From positions 53,001 to 117,000 of the forward strand of contig CACXIP010000012.1 in assembly GCA_902767775.1 (NCBI GenBank): DNA of 64,000 bases, in the 5' to 3' direction. This document shows positions 32,130-41,983 of the stretch, piece after piece. The DNA comes from an uncultured Prevotellaceae bacterium (lineage in GTDB: Bacteria; Bacteroidota; Bacteroidia; Bacteroidales; Bacteroidaceae). Position numbers and translations under genes: made by a program. How positions within the stretch are numbered: the first letter of the stretch is position 1; each line of letters begins with the position of its first letter. Below the pieces are notes generated by a model, which saw nothing but the letters and a program-made list of their open reading frames with translations, was not told the DNA's origin and ran no database searches.

Positions 32130-34849
32130 TTTCTCTTGCTGTGTTTCGCCATCGTCCTTATTTTCGCATTATATTTTTTACTCTCAAGGAGTAGCTCAAT
32201 GGTGGGCTTCATGCGGTAGCGCCATTGGTTGTAGACATCGTATGGAGAGTTGATTCGCTCGTCGGCAGCATTGCCGTGACGCAGTTCGCCATCCATTGCC
32301 AACCAATCCTGCAAGGCGAGGATACACAGCATCGATGGCGAGTACATCTGCCTTGCCACAATCTGTTCGGCGAGATGCGGCGGCAACTGCTTCGGAGCCC
32401 TACCCTGCTGCTGCAGCATGACTGCATAGTAGCGCTGTGTCCGTCCGAGGTTCTCCTCCCACCACAACCGCAGCGGCGGCATGTCGTGAGTGGACAACGT
32501 ACAAATGCTGCGATAGGGATTCGCCTCAAGGTGAACGAACTCATATCCCGGCTGTTTGGGCATCGCCTGTATTTCCAATGACAGCAGGCGCAGTCTGTCG
32601 AGCACCTGTGGGACGCAGGAAGGCAGCATTCCGAGATCCTCTGCACATACCAACATGCGTGTATCTGCCAGTATACCTCCTAACAGTTGTTCTGCTCCCC
32701 ATGCCCAGAATGCATTGTGCCGCTCAAAATAATAGTTGTGGTAGAGCCTCATAAAGGCATCTTTTTCGTCAGCAGTGAGGACATCATAGACGGGTTCGTT
32801 GTATACCATGAAGCGCGGATGATACATTCCAGCGATATGCAAGTCCTCCAGGAACAGCACGTTGGCAATGAGGCGATAGAGTCCATCCCTAATCCAAAGG
32901 CTGTTCTCATCAGTCAGTCCACCGAAGTGGTCGCGCACTTTTACCTGCGTGTCATACTCCTCGCGGAGCGCATAGAGTCCATACTGCTGACGGATGAGGA
33001 AATGTTCCCTGACATAGTTGGCGTGGATGCCGAAAAGCCGTTCGAGAATAGCGTCATTGATGAACGGACGGGTATGCAGTTCACGCCTGAACACCAATCC
33101 GGTGCGCGAAATTTCCTCCTCGCTGAGCGGCAGTGAGGGTTGGAAATGTCCCATGGTGGCAAGTACGGCATGGTCGGGAATCTCCCAAATGCGGAAATAG
33201 CCCACTGTATGGTCGAGGCGCAGTGCGTCGAAATACTGCTCCATGTGAGCCAACCGACGGCGGAACCAGTCAAATATGCCCCGTTGCGCCATAGTATCAT
33301 ATCTGTCACCAGCATCCGTCCACCGATAAGGCGGGAAGCCCCAGTTTTGTCCGTTGAACGACTCTTGGTCGGGTGGTGTGCCGATTTGCGCACCGAAGTC
33401 GAAAAACTCAGAATGCTGCCACGTCTCCACACTGTCGCGGTAGATGCCAACGGGCAAGTCGCCCATGATGGCCACCCCACGCTTGTGGGCATGACTGACC
33501 GCCGCAGCCAATTGTCTGTGAAGGTGGTACTGGATGAAGCAAATGCGCCCATACTCCTCCAGATGGTCATTGAGGAACGAGCGGATGCGCTGCTCATCAT
33601 AGGCAGCATGGTCTTGCCAGTCGGTGAAGCGTGCAGTATGGTGCATGTCCCTCAGGATGCAGAAGGCGGCATACGGCATCAGCCACTCCTCGTTTTTCGC
33701 CACGAACACTTTGAAGTCGTCATCCTCCAGAGTGTCTGCACCTGCTTCGGCGAACACCTCATCGACATATGCCATTTTCACCTTGTCCACCGCCATGTAG
33801 TCGCTGTAGTCGAGCGCATTGAGTTCCCTGCGCTGCCGGTTGTATGCCACCATGTGCTCCGTTGCATGGATAGGTGGCAACTGCTCCAAATCAAGATAAT
33901 GTGGATGCAAGGCAAATGCCGAGATGATGTTATAGGGATGGGAGTCGGTCCAGGAATGCATGGTAGTGGTGTCAGCCACCGGCAACAACTGTACGATGCT
34001 CAGTCCTGCCTCCGCCGCCCAGTCAACGAACCGGCTGAGGTCGCCGAAGTCACCCACCCCGAACGAATGCTCCGACCTGAGCGAGAACACCGGTACAGCG
34101 ACTCCAGCTGCCTTCCATTCTGGCTCCGCTACCCTGAGCGACTCGCCATAAAGCACAAGCACCTCACCATCGCGCATCTCCGCATCCATTGTCGAGCGGT
34201 TATCACCCTCTTCCCATGTTTTGAGCTGGTTGGTCTTTTCCTCCACCACCACATATTTATACTCCAGCGGCAGCGGCATACCCTCGATGTTGACCGAAAG
34301 CATCCACTCACTGTCGCCAATGGCGTTCATCTTCAAAAAACGCGAGGGGCTCCAGCAACCAATGGCAGGATGGCTTCCACAAAGTCCGACGACCTCTCCC
34401 TCACGCAGCTGGGGTGCCGACACACGGAATATGACGGTTCGTCGGAACAGCGGCATCCGCATCACAGCCACAGGTTGATGACGCGCTTGCAGACTGACTA
34501 CCTGGAAGGCATGGCTGTAGAGATGAGCCTGCAAAGGCACATCGCGCCAGCAGTCAGGAAAGTAGTAGTCGCGTGTGCTGTCGAAAGCATAAAGGCGCGG
34601 CACTTTGTTCCACTCCTTGCGGATGAGGTGTCCCTCGCTGTCCATCACCTGATAATGATAGGTGAGCGAGGTGACAGGTCTCTGCCTCGACTCCATCACC
34701 GAGGTCTCAAGTGTCCACACCTCCCCATCCTCTGTGGTCATGGGCAACAGGTAGTTGCGTGTGCGCCCATCATCGCTGTGATAGGTAATGGCCACATGTA
34801 GGCTCTGGCCCCATGGCGTGCTATAATGTATTCTGAATTTGAGTTTCAT
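32126..34849 (-). CDS. malQ: 4-alpha-glucanotransferase with N-terminal starch-binding domains
   Basis: A 907-residue amylomaltase (GH77) that transfers alpha-1,4-glucan chains in glycogen and maltodextrin metabolism. Two CBM20-like domains occupy about residues 1-270 (KFRIHYSTPWGQSLHVAITY; then VIFRVSAPQLREGEVVGLCG). The catalytic domain follows with SFGVGDFGDLSRFVDWAAEA, LRLDHTVGYFRIWEIP (nucleophile Asp) and VCAEDLGMLP (acid/base Glu). The arrangement is like plant DPE2 and Bacteroides MalQ. The frame is open to 35122, but the family starts at MKLKFRIHY, and a promoter at 34897-34928 confirms it. Confidence 0.93.
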   Translation of the reverse strand: MKLKFRIHYSTPWGQSLHVAITYHSDDGRTRNYLLPMTTEDGEVWTLETSVMESRQRPVTSLTYHYQVMDSEGHLIRKEWNKVPRLYAFDSTRDYYFPDCWRDVPLQAHLYSHAFQVVSLQARHQPVAVMRMPLFRRTVIFRVSAPQLREGEVVGLCGSHPAIGCWSPSRFLKMNAIGDSEWMLSVNIEGMPLPLEYKYVVVEEKTNQLKTWEEGDNRSTMDAEMRDGEVLVLYGESLRVAEPEWKAAGVAVPVFSLRSEHSFGVGDFGDLSRFVDWAAEAGLSIVQLLPVADTTTMHSWTDSHPYNIISAFALHPHYLDLEQLPPIHATEHMVAYNRQRRELNALDYSDYMAVDKVKMAYVDEVFAEAGADTLEDDDFKVFVAKNEEWLMPYAAFCILRDMHHTARFTDWQDHAAYDEQRIRSFLNDHLEEYGRICFIQYHLHRQLAAAVSHAHKRGVAIMGDLPVGIYRDSVETWQHSEFFDFGAQIGTPPDQESFNGQNWGFPPYRWTDAGDRYDTMAQRGIFDWFRRRLAHMEQYFDALRLDHTVGYFRIWEIPDHAVLATMGHFQPSLPLSEEEISRTGLVFRRELHTRPFINDAILERLFGIHANYVREHFLIRQQYGLYALREEYDTQVKVRDHFGGLTDENSLWIRDGLYRLIANVLFLEDLHIAGMYHPRFMVYNEPVYDVLTADEKDAFMRLYHNYYFERHNAFWAWGAEQLLGGILADTRMLVCAEDLGMLPSCVPQVLDRLRLLSLEIQAMPKQPGYEFVHLEANPYRSICTLSTHDMPPLRLWWEENLGRTQRYYAVMLQQQGRAPKQLPPHLAEQIVARQMYSPSMLCILALQDWLAMDGELRHGNAADERINSPYDVYNQWRYRMKPTIELLLESKKYNAKIRTMAKHSKRK

Positions 34850-34896
34850 AGTGATACCGTTATACGTTCGGAAAGTAATTTTTCCGACTGTCAACG

Positions 34897-34928
34897 CAAA
34901 ATTACACATTTGTCGCCGCTTATGCAAA
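34897..34928 (-). promoter_or_regulatory. Promoter of malQ
   Basis: On the minus strand TTTG (34928-34925), 20 bp, TAATTTTG (34904-34897). The leader is about 40 nt and contains the small hairpin CGGAAA/TTTCCG. Confidence 0.72.
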
Positions 34929-35041
34929 AAAAATCTGATTTTTCTCCCACTGATGTTGAAACGCACATTTGAACACATTGGAAAGGTGTGGCCATAGTGC
35001 TTCATATCAGAGCAACAAAAGCCAAAAAGTCGGATGATTAT

Positions 35042-35072
35042 TTTGCATATCGATGAAAATCGATTATCTTTG
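35042..35072 (+). promoter_or_regulatory. Distal plus-strand promoter upstream of mltG
   Basis: TTTG (35042-35045), 19 bp, TATCTTTG (35065-35072). It would start RNA near 35079, ahead of the 26-bp palindrome and the proximal promoter. Confidence 0.6.
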
Positions 35073-35120
35073 CTATCGGAAATGAAAGCCTTTACTGAAA
35101 GTAAGCGGCAACCCGACAGC

Positions 35121-35146
35121 ACAAAATAAAACGCGTTTTATTTTGT
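35121..35146. promoter_or_regulatory. Perfect 26-bp palindrome overlapping the mltG promoter
   Basis: ACAAAATAAAACG followed by its exact complement. Its right end contains the -33 TTTG of the proximal promoter. It could be an operator, or a terminator for an RNA of about 67 nt starting near 35079. Confidence 0.7.
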
Positions 35147-35172
35147 ATTGTCTCCGCCTTGCAGTAACTTTG
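35142..35172 (+). promoter_or_regulatory. Proximal promoter of mltG
   Basis: TTTG (35142-35145), 19 bp, TAACTTTG (35165-35172), with the gene starting at 35195, so the leader is very short. Confidence 0.7.
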
Positions 35173-35194
35173 CATTCAAATCAACAAAAACGAC

Positions 35195-36235
35195 ATGAAA
35201 AAGGAGAAGAAATCAGGCAAGACATTGAAAGCCATCGCCATCGTTTTGGGCATTCTGATATTGGCAGCCTTGGGCATTGGCTATTATTTCACGCGCACCG
35301 CTCTGCTGAATGAGAAGGAGACACAATATCTCTACATCGACCGCGACGACAACATCGACTCGGTGTACGCCAAAGTTTCCGCCATCGCGAAGCCCCATGC
35401 GATGAAAGGTTTCAAAGCCCTTGCCGACTTCCGTGGCTATGCCGACAACATCATCCGCGGACGTTATGGCGTTGACACCAAGATGAGTGCCAACGGACTG
35501 TTCAACATGCTCAAGCGTGGCGAACAGACACCGCTCAATGTGCCCATCCCCTCTGTGCGCACCATGGACAAATTGGCTGCCGCTGTGGGCAAGAAACTGG
35601 AACTTGACAGTACGGAACTCTACCACGCCCTCACCGACGAGAAGGTGTGCCAACGCTACGGATACACATTGGAAACCATTCCCAGCATGTTCATCCCCGA
35701 CTCCTATAATATGTATTGGACCGTGACGGTGGATGAGTTTCTCGACAGGATGAAGAAGGAGCACGAGCGCTACTGGAACGAAGAGCGGCTTGCCAAGGCC
35801 AAGGCGCTCGACATGACCCCAACAGAGGTGAGCACCCTCGCCAGTATCGTCACCGAGGAGACCGCTGCCACCCAAGAGAAACCCACCGTGGCAGGACTCT
35901 ACATCAACCGCCTGCGCAAGGGCATGCTGCTCCAGTCGGACCCGACGGTGAAATTTGCCATGCACGACTTTACCATCCGCCGCATCCTCAACCGCATGCT
36001 CACCACCGATGACCCCTACAACACCTATAAATACAAGGGACTTCCTCCCGGCCCCATCCGCATCCCTCTGAAAGAAGACCTTGAGGCCGTGCTCAACTAC
36101 GAGCATCACGACTACATCTATATGTGCGCCAAAGAGGACTTCAGCGGCACACACAACTATGCCCGCAACGAGGCGGAGCATGCCGCCAATGCGAGAAGAT
36201 ACCATCAGGCGCTCAACGCGAGAGGAATCAGATGA
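35195..36235 (+). CDS. mltG: Endolytic murein transglycosylase MltG
   Basis: A 346-residue membrane-anchored lytic transglycosylase that cuts nascent glycan strands. A short basic N-terminus leads to one transmembrane helix (AIAIVLGILILAALGIGYYF). A LysM-like subdomain and the YceG catalytic domain follow, with SIVTEETAATQEKPTVAGLY (catalytic Glu), RLRKGMLLQSDPTVKFA and YNTYKYKGLPPGPI. Length and order are normal. The glnS start lies 37 bp downstream, so the genes are probably cotranscribed. Confidence 0.93.
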   Translation: MKKEKKSGKTLKAIAIVLGILILAALGIGYYFTRTALLNEKETQYLYIDRDDNIDSVYAKVSAIAKPHAMKGFKALADFRGYADNIIRGRYGVDTKMSANGLFNMLKRGEQTPLNVPIPSVRTMDKLAAAVGKKLELDSTELYHALTDEKVCQRYGYTLETIPSMFIPDSYNMYWTVTVDEFLDRMKKEHERYWNEERLAKAKALDMTPTEVSTLASIVTEETAATQEKPTVAGLYINRLRKGMLLQSDPTVKFAMHDFTIRRILNRMLTTDDPYNTYKYKGLPPGPIRIPLKEDLEAVLNYEHHDYIYMCAKEDFSGTHNYARNEAEHAANARRYHQALNARGIR

Positions 36236-36272
36236 AATTGAAAAATGTATTAAAATCAACAATCAACAATAT

Positions 36273-38033
36273 ATGGCAACAACAGATGAGAGCATGAACG
36301 TTGAGAAGAAAAGTCTCAACTTTATAGAGCAGCAGGTGGAGAAAGACCTGGCAGAAGGCAAAAACGGAGGAAGACTGCAGACACGTTTCCCGCCAGAGCC
36401 CAATGGGTATCTCCATATCGGCCATGCCAAGGCCATCGCCATGGACTTTGGCATCGCAGAGCGTTATGGCGGTATCTGCAACCTGCGTTTCGACGACACC
36501 AACCCCATCAAGGAAGATACCGAATACATAGAGAATATTGAGCACGACATCCGATGGCTCGGATTCAAATGGGCAAATGTCTATTATGCGAGCGACTACT
36601 TCCAGGAGTTGTGGGACTTTGCCGTGTGGCTCATCAAGCAAGGTCGCGCCTATGTCGACGAGCAGAGCGCCGAGATGATAGCCCAGCAGAAAGGCACCAC
36701 CACCCGTCCCGGCACCAACAGTCCGTTCCGTGACCGCCCCGTGGAGGAGAACCTGCGCCTGTTTGAGTTCATGAACAGCGGTGAGGCCACCCCAGGCACC
36801 TATGTCCTGCGTGCCAAGATTGACATGAGCCATCCCAACATGCATTTCCGCGACCCGCTCATCTACCGAGTGCTGAATATCCCCCACATCCGCACAGGCA
36901 ACAAATGGAACGCCTACCCCATGTATGACTTCACCCATGGACAGAGCGACTACCTCGAGGGCGTCACCCACTCCCTCTGCACCCTGGAGTTTGTGGAACA
37001 CCGTCCCCTCTACGACCTCTTCGTCACCTGGATGAAGGAATACAAAGGCGAGACAGAAAACATCGAGGACAACCGTCCCCGCCAGACCGAGTTCAACAAG
37101 CTCAACCTGAGTTACACCCTCATGTCGAAGCGCAACCTGCTTGCCCTCGTGCAGGCAGGGATGGTGAGCGGATGGGACGACCCCCGCATGCCTACCATCT
37201 GCGGTTTCCGCCGCCGTGGCTACAGTCCCGAGAGCATCATCAAGTTCATCGACAAAATCGGCTACACCACCTACGACGCCCTCAACGAGATGGCATTGCT
37301 TGAGAGTGCGGTGCGCGACGACCTCAACACCCGCGCCCAGCGCGTGAGTGCCGTGCTCGACCCTGTCAAGGTAGTCATCACCAACTATCCCGAGGGACAG
37401 ACAGAGGAACTAACAGCTGTCAACAACCCCGAGAATGAGGCCGACGGCACCCATTCCATTGAGTTTGGCCGCGAGATATGGATTGAACGCGATGACTTCA
37501 TGCGCGAGGCAGAGAAGAAGTTCCTGCGCCTTGCCCCCGGAAAGGAAGTGAGGTTGAAGAACGCCTATATCATCAAGTGCAATGAGGAGCATCCCTGCGA
37601 CGTGGACGAGGAAGGCCGTGTGACCACCATCTATTGCACCTACGACCCCGAGACACGCAGCGGCCTGCCCGGTGCCAACCGCAAAATCAAGGGCAAGACA
37701 CTGCACTGGGTGAGTTGCGCCCATGCCGTTAAAGCAGAGGTACGTCTCTACGACCGTCTGTGGAAAGTTGAGAATCCCCGCGACGAACTCGCCGCCATCC
37801 GTGAGGCACAAAACTGCGACAACGTGACCGGCATGCGCCAAATCATCAATCCCGACAGTCTCACGGTGCTGACGACATGCTATGTGGAGCCCTATGCAGC
37901 CACCATGCAGCCCGGCGACTACCTGCAGTTCCAGCGCATCGGCTATTTCATGGCCGACCCCGACACCACGGCAGAGCACCCAGTATTCAACAAGACCGTA
38001 GGTCTGAAGGACACCTGGTCGAAAAAGAAATAA
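36273..38033 (+). CDS. glnS: Glutaminyl-tRNA synthetase
   Basis: A 586-residue class I synthetase that charges tRNA-Gln. The HIGH motif is in PPEPNGYLHIGHAKAIAMDF, and the KMSKS counterpart is TLMSKRNL near residue 295. The C-terminal anticodon-binding beta-barrels are seen from VVITNYPEGQTEELTAVNNP on. The presence of glnS means direct charging rather than only the GatCAB route. The open frame extends upstream into mltG, but MATTDESMNVEKK at 36273 is the natural start. Downstream, the TPR gene starts after 20 bp. Confidence 0.95.
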   Translation: MATTDESMNVEKKSLNFIEQQVEKDLAEGKNGGRLQTRFPPEPNGYLHIGHAKAIAMDFGIAERYGGICNLRFDDTNPIKEDTEYIENIEHDIRWLGFKWANVYYASDYFQELWDFAVWLIKQGRAYVDEQSAEMIAQQKGTTTRPGTNSPFRDRPVEENLRLFEFMNSGEATPGTYVLRAKIDMSHPNMHFRDPLIYRVLNIPHIRTGNKWNAYPMYDFTHGQSDYLEGVTHSLCTLEFVEHRPLYDLFVTWMKEYKGETENIEDNRPRQTEFNKLNLSYTLMSKRNLLALVQAGMVSGWDDPRMPTICGFRRRGYSPESIIKFIDKIGYTTYDALNEMALLESAVRDDLNTRAQRVSAVLDPVKVVITNYPEGQTEELTAVNNPENEADGTHSIEFGREIWIERDDFMREAEKKFLRLAPGKEVRLKNAYIIKCNEEHPCDVDEEGRVTTIYCTYDPETRSGLPGANRKIKGKTLHWVSCAHAVKAEVRLYDRLWKVENPRDELAAIREAQNCDNVTGMRQIINPDSLTVLTTCYVEPYAATMQPGDYLQFQRIGYFMADPDTTAEHPVFNKTVGLKDTWSKKK

Positions 38034-38053
38034 CTCTCTTTTTACCTCTGACG

Positions 38054-39472
38054 ATGCAAGGCTATTTCGACACCAAGGAATTTGAGCAACTGCTGGCCTC
38101 CTACGAGGAGGCGCAGCAACGGGGCGAGAGCATCTATCTCGACTCCGAGCAGATGACCGACATCGCGGAGTACTACCACTGGATGGGGCGCTCCGATGAT
38201 GCCGTGGCAGTTGCCGACCAGGCCCTCAGCATGTATGAGGGCGCCACAGCCCCTTTGGTGCTCAAGGCCCGCATCGCCCTTCTCACCAACAACGACCCCA
38301 AGGGCGCACTTGCACTGGCAGAGCAGATAGAGGACAAATACGACCTTGACTACTATTACATCAAGGCAGAAATCTTCATCGTCATCGACAAGGCAGAAGA
38401 GGCCGACCTTTATCTGGAAACCTGCCTGGACCAAGTGAGTGACAATGAATACGAGGATTTCCTGCTCGATGTAGCCACCCTGTTTGTGGACTACGAGCAG
38501 ACCGCTTTAGCAAGAAAATGGCTGGAGCGGTCGGAAGAGCATGAACTCAACGACTATCAGGAGACGCTGGGAAGGATTCTCTATTTCGAGAAAGACTATG
38601 AGGAGAGCATACGCATCTTCGAACAACTCATCGACAACTCTCCCTATACCACCTACTACTGGGATATGCTCGCCTGCGACCAACTGGCGCTGGGGCTGTA
38701 CGATGAGGCCATCACCAGCAGTGAGTTCGCACTTGCCATCAACCCCAATGAGGACTCTGCCCTGCTTTACAAGGGGCAGGCGCTCATGCGGCTCAAGAAC
38801 TACGAGGAGGCTATCGCCTATTTTGAGCATTACGGCAGTTTACGCCCCAGCAATGTGGATGGTCCGCTGAACAAAGGCCTCTGCCTCACCTACCTCAACC
38901 AGCACGCCGAAGGTATAGCCAATCTGGAGAAAGCAGCCGACACTGCCCGCCGACACTGTCCCGAGCGCCTGTGGGAGGTGTATCAGGAGATGGCTTTCTC
39001 ATACAGTCAGAACCACGAAGAGACCAAAGCACTGAAATGCATCGACCTGATGGACAGTCTGAAAGACGCCGACCACAACGAGACGATGGTGCTGCGCGGA
39101 CATATCTATCTTGAGAATTTCGACTTGACTTCTGCCCACGATTGTTTCCGTCAGGCCATTGAAGGCTCAGGTTATGCCCCACAGATTATGATGCGCGTAG
39201 CGGTATCGCTCTACGACAACAACTATGTCCAGACCGCCTACAACATCCTGTCAGGTTTCCAACCCAAGGATTTTGAGGAACTGCCCCAGACCTACGCCTA
39301 TCTCGCCATCTGCGCCCATGACCTGGGCAAGGGGAAGGAGTACATCAACTGTCTCCGCAAAGCCATCCAACTGTCACCTGTCTCAGCCCGCAGCATCCTC
39401 AGTCCGCTCTTCCCCGCAGACCTCGAACCAGCAGACTATTTAGCTTACGCACAAAAACATCATCACCAATGA
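38054..39472 (+). CDS. Tetratricopeptide repeat protein
   Basis: A 472-residue soluble protein built of TPR helices, with clear repeats such as YYHWMGRSDDAVAVADQALS, MLACDQLALGLYDEAITSSE and ALLYKGQALMRLKNYEEAIA. It has no signal peptide. Such proteins act as scaffolds; the partner is unknown. Its stop overlaps the DedA start by 4 bp (ATGA), so translation is coupled. The unit mltG-glnS-TPR-DedA appears to be one operon ending at the terminator at 40186-40225. Confidence 0.88.
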   Translation: MQGYFDTKEFEQLLASYEEAQQRGESIYLDSEQMTDIAEYYHWMGRSDDAVAVADQALSMYEGATAPLVLKARIALLTNNDPKGALALAEQIEDKYDLDYYYIKAEIFIVIDKAEEADLYLETCLDQVSDNEYEDFLLDVATLFVDYEQTALARKWLERSEEHELNDYQETLGRILYFEKDYEESIRIFEQLIDNSPYTTYYWDMLACDQLALGLYDEAITSSEFALAINPNEDSALLYKGQALMRLKNYEEAIAYFEHYGSLRPSNVDGPLNKGLCLTYLNQHAEGIANLEKAADTARRHCPERLWEVYQEMAFSYSQNHEETKALKCIDLMDSLKDADHNETMVLRGHIYLENFDLTSAHDCFRQAIEGSGYAPQIMMRVAVSLYDNNYVQTAYNILSGFQPKDFEELPQTYAYLAICAHDLGKGKEYINCLRKAIQLSPVSARSILSPLFPADLEPADYLAYAQKHHHQ

Positions 39473-40101
39473 ATTGGATCAGTGCCCTGTTGGGCAACCT
39501 CACCTACCCCACCATTTTTCTTCTCATGCTGCTTGAGAGCACCGTCGTGCCCGTTCCCTCCGAACTGGTAGTGTCGCCGGCAGCCTATCATGCGGCAGGC
39601 GGCCACCTTAACGTGCTGCTCGTCGTCCTCTTCGCCACCATAGGTGCCGATGTGGGAGCCTCCATCAACTATGTGGCAGGTTATTTCCTCGGGCGGCCCA
39701 TCATCTACAAGTTTGCCAACAGCCACATCGGCCACCTGTGCCTGCTCAATCAGGAGAAAGTGGAGAAAAGTGAGAAATATTTCTACGACCATGGCGTGGC
39801 AGCCACGCTTACAGGCCGTCTTATCCCCGGCATACGCCACCTCATCTCCATCCCCGCTGGCCTTTCAAAAATGCCATATTGGAAATTCTTGCTCTACACC
39901 ACCATCGGTGCCGGTGTGTGGCACAGCATTCTCGCCGGTCTGGGATGGTATCTGCACTCCTTCGTTCCAGAGGACCAGCTGACCGAGAAACTCATCGAAT
40001 ATGGTGACTACATCAAGTGGGGCATCATCGCCATCGTCCTTTTAGCCATCGCCTATTTCGTCATCAAGAGGATGAGAAAAAGAAAGACGAATCGTTCTTA
40101 G
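39469..40101 (+). CDS. DedA family membrane protein
   Basis: A 210-residue inner membrane protein. DedA/VTT proteins are thought to move lipid carriers such as undecaprenyl phosphate or other lipids across the membrane. Landmarks are LMLLESTVVPVPSELVVSPA near the N-terminus and GVAATLTGRLIPGIRHLISIPAG near residue 115, holding the conserved Arg and Gly residues. Hydrophobic helices follow, with a basic C-terminal tail. Confidence 0.9.
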   Translation: MNWISALLGNLTYPTIFLLMLLESTVVPVPSELVVSPAAYHAAGGHLNVLLVVLFATIGADVGASINYVAGYFLGRPIIYKFANSHIGHLCLLNQEKVEKSEKYFYDHGVAATLTGRLIPGIRHLISIPAGLSKMPYWKFLLYTTIGAGVWHSILAGLGWYLHSFVPEDQLTEKLIEYGDYIKWGIIAIVLLAIAYFVIKRMRKRKTNRS

Positions 40102-40185
40102 AAACGGTTGGTCATCAAAAGGGTGATTTTTTCAAGACAGAGGCACGAAGCCACAGCGTATTTAGCTTTGAAACATGATAAAAAG

Positions 40186-40225
40186 ATGGTGCCAAAACAC
40201 TGATTGAAAAGTGTTTTGGCACCAT
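40186..40225 (+). terminator. Terminator of the mltG-dedA operon
   Basis: ATGGTGCCAAAACAC (40186-40200) pairs perfectly with the complement at 40211-40225. T/A-rich sequence follows. Confidence 0.82.
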
Positions 40226-40264
40226 TATTATTTATTATTACTGATGTCTAATGGTTGGAAGTTG

Positions 40265-41800
40265 TCAGCTGACTTTCTCCAGTCGCTTCATCATGGCGAA
40301 CATGAAGATGGCAGCAGCGAGGCAGACGGCGATGAACACGCCCCATACCAGCCACAGCGGCAGGTCACCCCAAAGATAGCCACCCACGCTCACGAGTTTA
40401 TTGCCGATAGCAGTGGCACCAAACCAACCGCCCATCATCAAGCCCTTGTACTTCGGAGGAGCCACCTTGGAGACGAAGGAGATGCCCATAGGTGACAGCA
40501 GGAGTTCGCCGAAGGTAAGAATCAGATAGGTGGAAATCAACCAATAGGGCGACACCAACGGACCAAGTTGTCCTGTTTCAGCAAGTGCAGCCTGCTCATT
40601 AGGAGTTTTCAGTCCCTGGGAGGCAAACATCATCACCAGGAATGCAGCGCCAGCCACCAACATACCGTATGCAATCTTGCGGGGAGCAGAGGGTTCCTTG
40701 CCTTTGTTGGCAAGATAGGCGAAGATAGCCATCGACACCGGGGTGAGCGCCACCACATAGAACGGGTTGAACTGCTGGAAAATCGGAGCAGAGATGTCAA
40801 CTGTTCCAGTTGCCTTCGTATATTTGTAAATGAGCACGGCGAGTGCGGCCAGCACGACAAGCGCTGAGATGCCCTTGCCCTTCGATGTCTTGCTCTGGAA
40901 GAAGGAGAAGCCTCCATAGACGATGAAGATAAGCATCACCAGGTTGAACACGTCAAACGGCATGGTATGAACCCCAGAAGCCGATTTCTCTGTAAACTCA
41001 TCAGCAAAATAAGTCAGGGAGAGTCCGTTTTGGTGGAATGCCATCCAGAAGAAGATGACAACGGCGAAGACGAGGCAGAGTGCCACGATGCGCTGCTTGG
41101 TCTCCTCCTTGGTGAGTTCGGGTTCTGCAGCCAAAGCGGCAGCCTTTTCACCATCCTTTTTCTTGCCGCCCTCTGTATGGCGGAATGTGCCGCGGAACGC
41201 ATAATAGATGGCGATGGAAAGGATGAGCGATGCGCATGCCACAGCAAAAGCGAAGTGGTAGGCCTCACCCGGCGCAGTATAGCCAAGGTGTGTCTGGGCA
41301 TACTCGGTGATTTTGATGGCAGCCGTCGGAGCGAAGAGTGCGCCGATATTGATGGCCATGTAGAAAAGTGAGAAACCAGCGTCGCGCTTATCGGCATACT
41401 GTGGGTCATCGTAGAGGTTGCCCACCATCACCTGCAGATTGCCCTTGAAAAGTCCGGTGCCAAAACTGATGAGCACCAGTGCAGCCAGCATGGCAGCGAT
41501 ACCCAATGCTTTTCCTCCCAGAGGGATGGAGAGGAGCAAGTAGCCAAGGAACATGATGACGATGCCGATGGTGACCATGCGGCCAAAGCCGAACTTGTCG
41601 GCCATGATACCACCGAGAATCGGGAGGAAATAGACGAGCATGAGGAAGTCGCCGTAAATCTCACCCGCCCAACCAGCATCGAAGCCGAAGTTGGATCTCA
41701 AAAACAGAGCGAAGACGGCAATCATCGTATAGTAGCCGAATCGCTCACCCGTGTTGGCCAATGCCAACGCATAAAGTCCTTTAGGTTGACCTTCAAACAT
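40265..41800 (-). CDS. POT/PTR2 family peptide transporter (MFS)
   Basis: A 511-residue inner membrane symporter for di- and tripeptides driven by protons. The PTR2 signature is seen in ANTGERFGYYTMIAVFALFL near the N-terminus (with the E-R-F motif) and in FSLFYMAINIGALFAP around residue 150. About 14 hydrophobic segments are visible, with a charged cytoplasmic loop rich in Lys and Glu near residues 215-235. It ends at KRLEKVS. It is a single gene with an A+T-rich upstream region. It could take up peptides released by proteases such as the M6 enzyme, but that link is only inference. Confidence 0.93.
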   Translation of the reverse strand: MFEGQPKGLYALALANTGERFGYYTMIAVFALFLRSNFGFDAGWAGEIYGDFLMLVYFLPILGGIMADKFGFGRMVTIGIVIMFLGYLLLSIPLGGKALGIAAMLAALVLISFGTGLFKGNLQVMVGNLYDDPQYADKRDAGFSLFYMAINIGALFAPTAAIKITEYAQTHLGYTAPGEAYHFAFAVACASLILSIAIYYAFRGTFRHTEGGKKKDGEKAAALAAEPELTKEETKQRIVALCLVFAVVIFFWMAFHQNGLSLTYFADEFTEKSASGVHTMPFDVFNLVMLIFIVYGGFSFFQSKTSKGKGISALVVLAALAVLIYKYTKATGTVDISAPIFQQFNPFYVVALTPVSMAIFAYLANKGKEPSAPRKIAYGMLVAGAAFLVMMFASQGLKTPNEQAALAETGQLGPLVSPYWLISTYLILTFGELLLSPMGISFVSKVAPPKYKGLMMGGWFGATAIGNKLVSVGGYLWGDLPLWLVWGVFIAVCLAAAIFMFAMMKRLEKVS

Positions 41801-41915
41801 AGATATTATTTTTTAAGTTATTGGTTTTCAAACTTTCGGAGGACAAAGTAAAGAAAAAAAACTCAATCCGCCAAAAATTAATAACATAAAAGCACATGGC
41901 ACATGCATACAAAAC

Positions 41916-41947
41916 TCTCCACACCCCCAAAAATGAGAGTGTGGAGA
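41916..41947 (-). terminator. Terminator of the tyrosine phosphatase gene
   Basis: TCTCCACAC (41916-41924) pairs with GTGTGGAGA (41939-41947). On the minus strand GTTTTG follows. Confidence 0.65.
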
Positions 41948-41983
41948 CAGTCATTAAACTGAAATGGAGAGAGCAGGCTATAA

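Noticed and set aside
33140-34801. 553-codon plus-strand open frame opposite malQ
   Set aside because: It is antisense to a well-supported GH77 enzyme. The translation is His- and Arg-rich without domain features.
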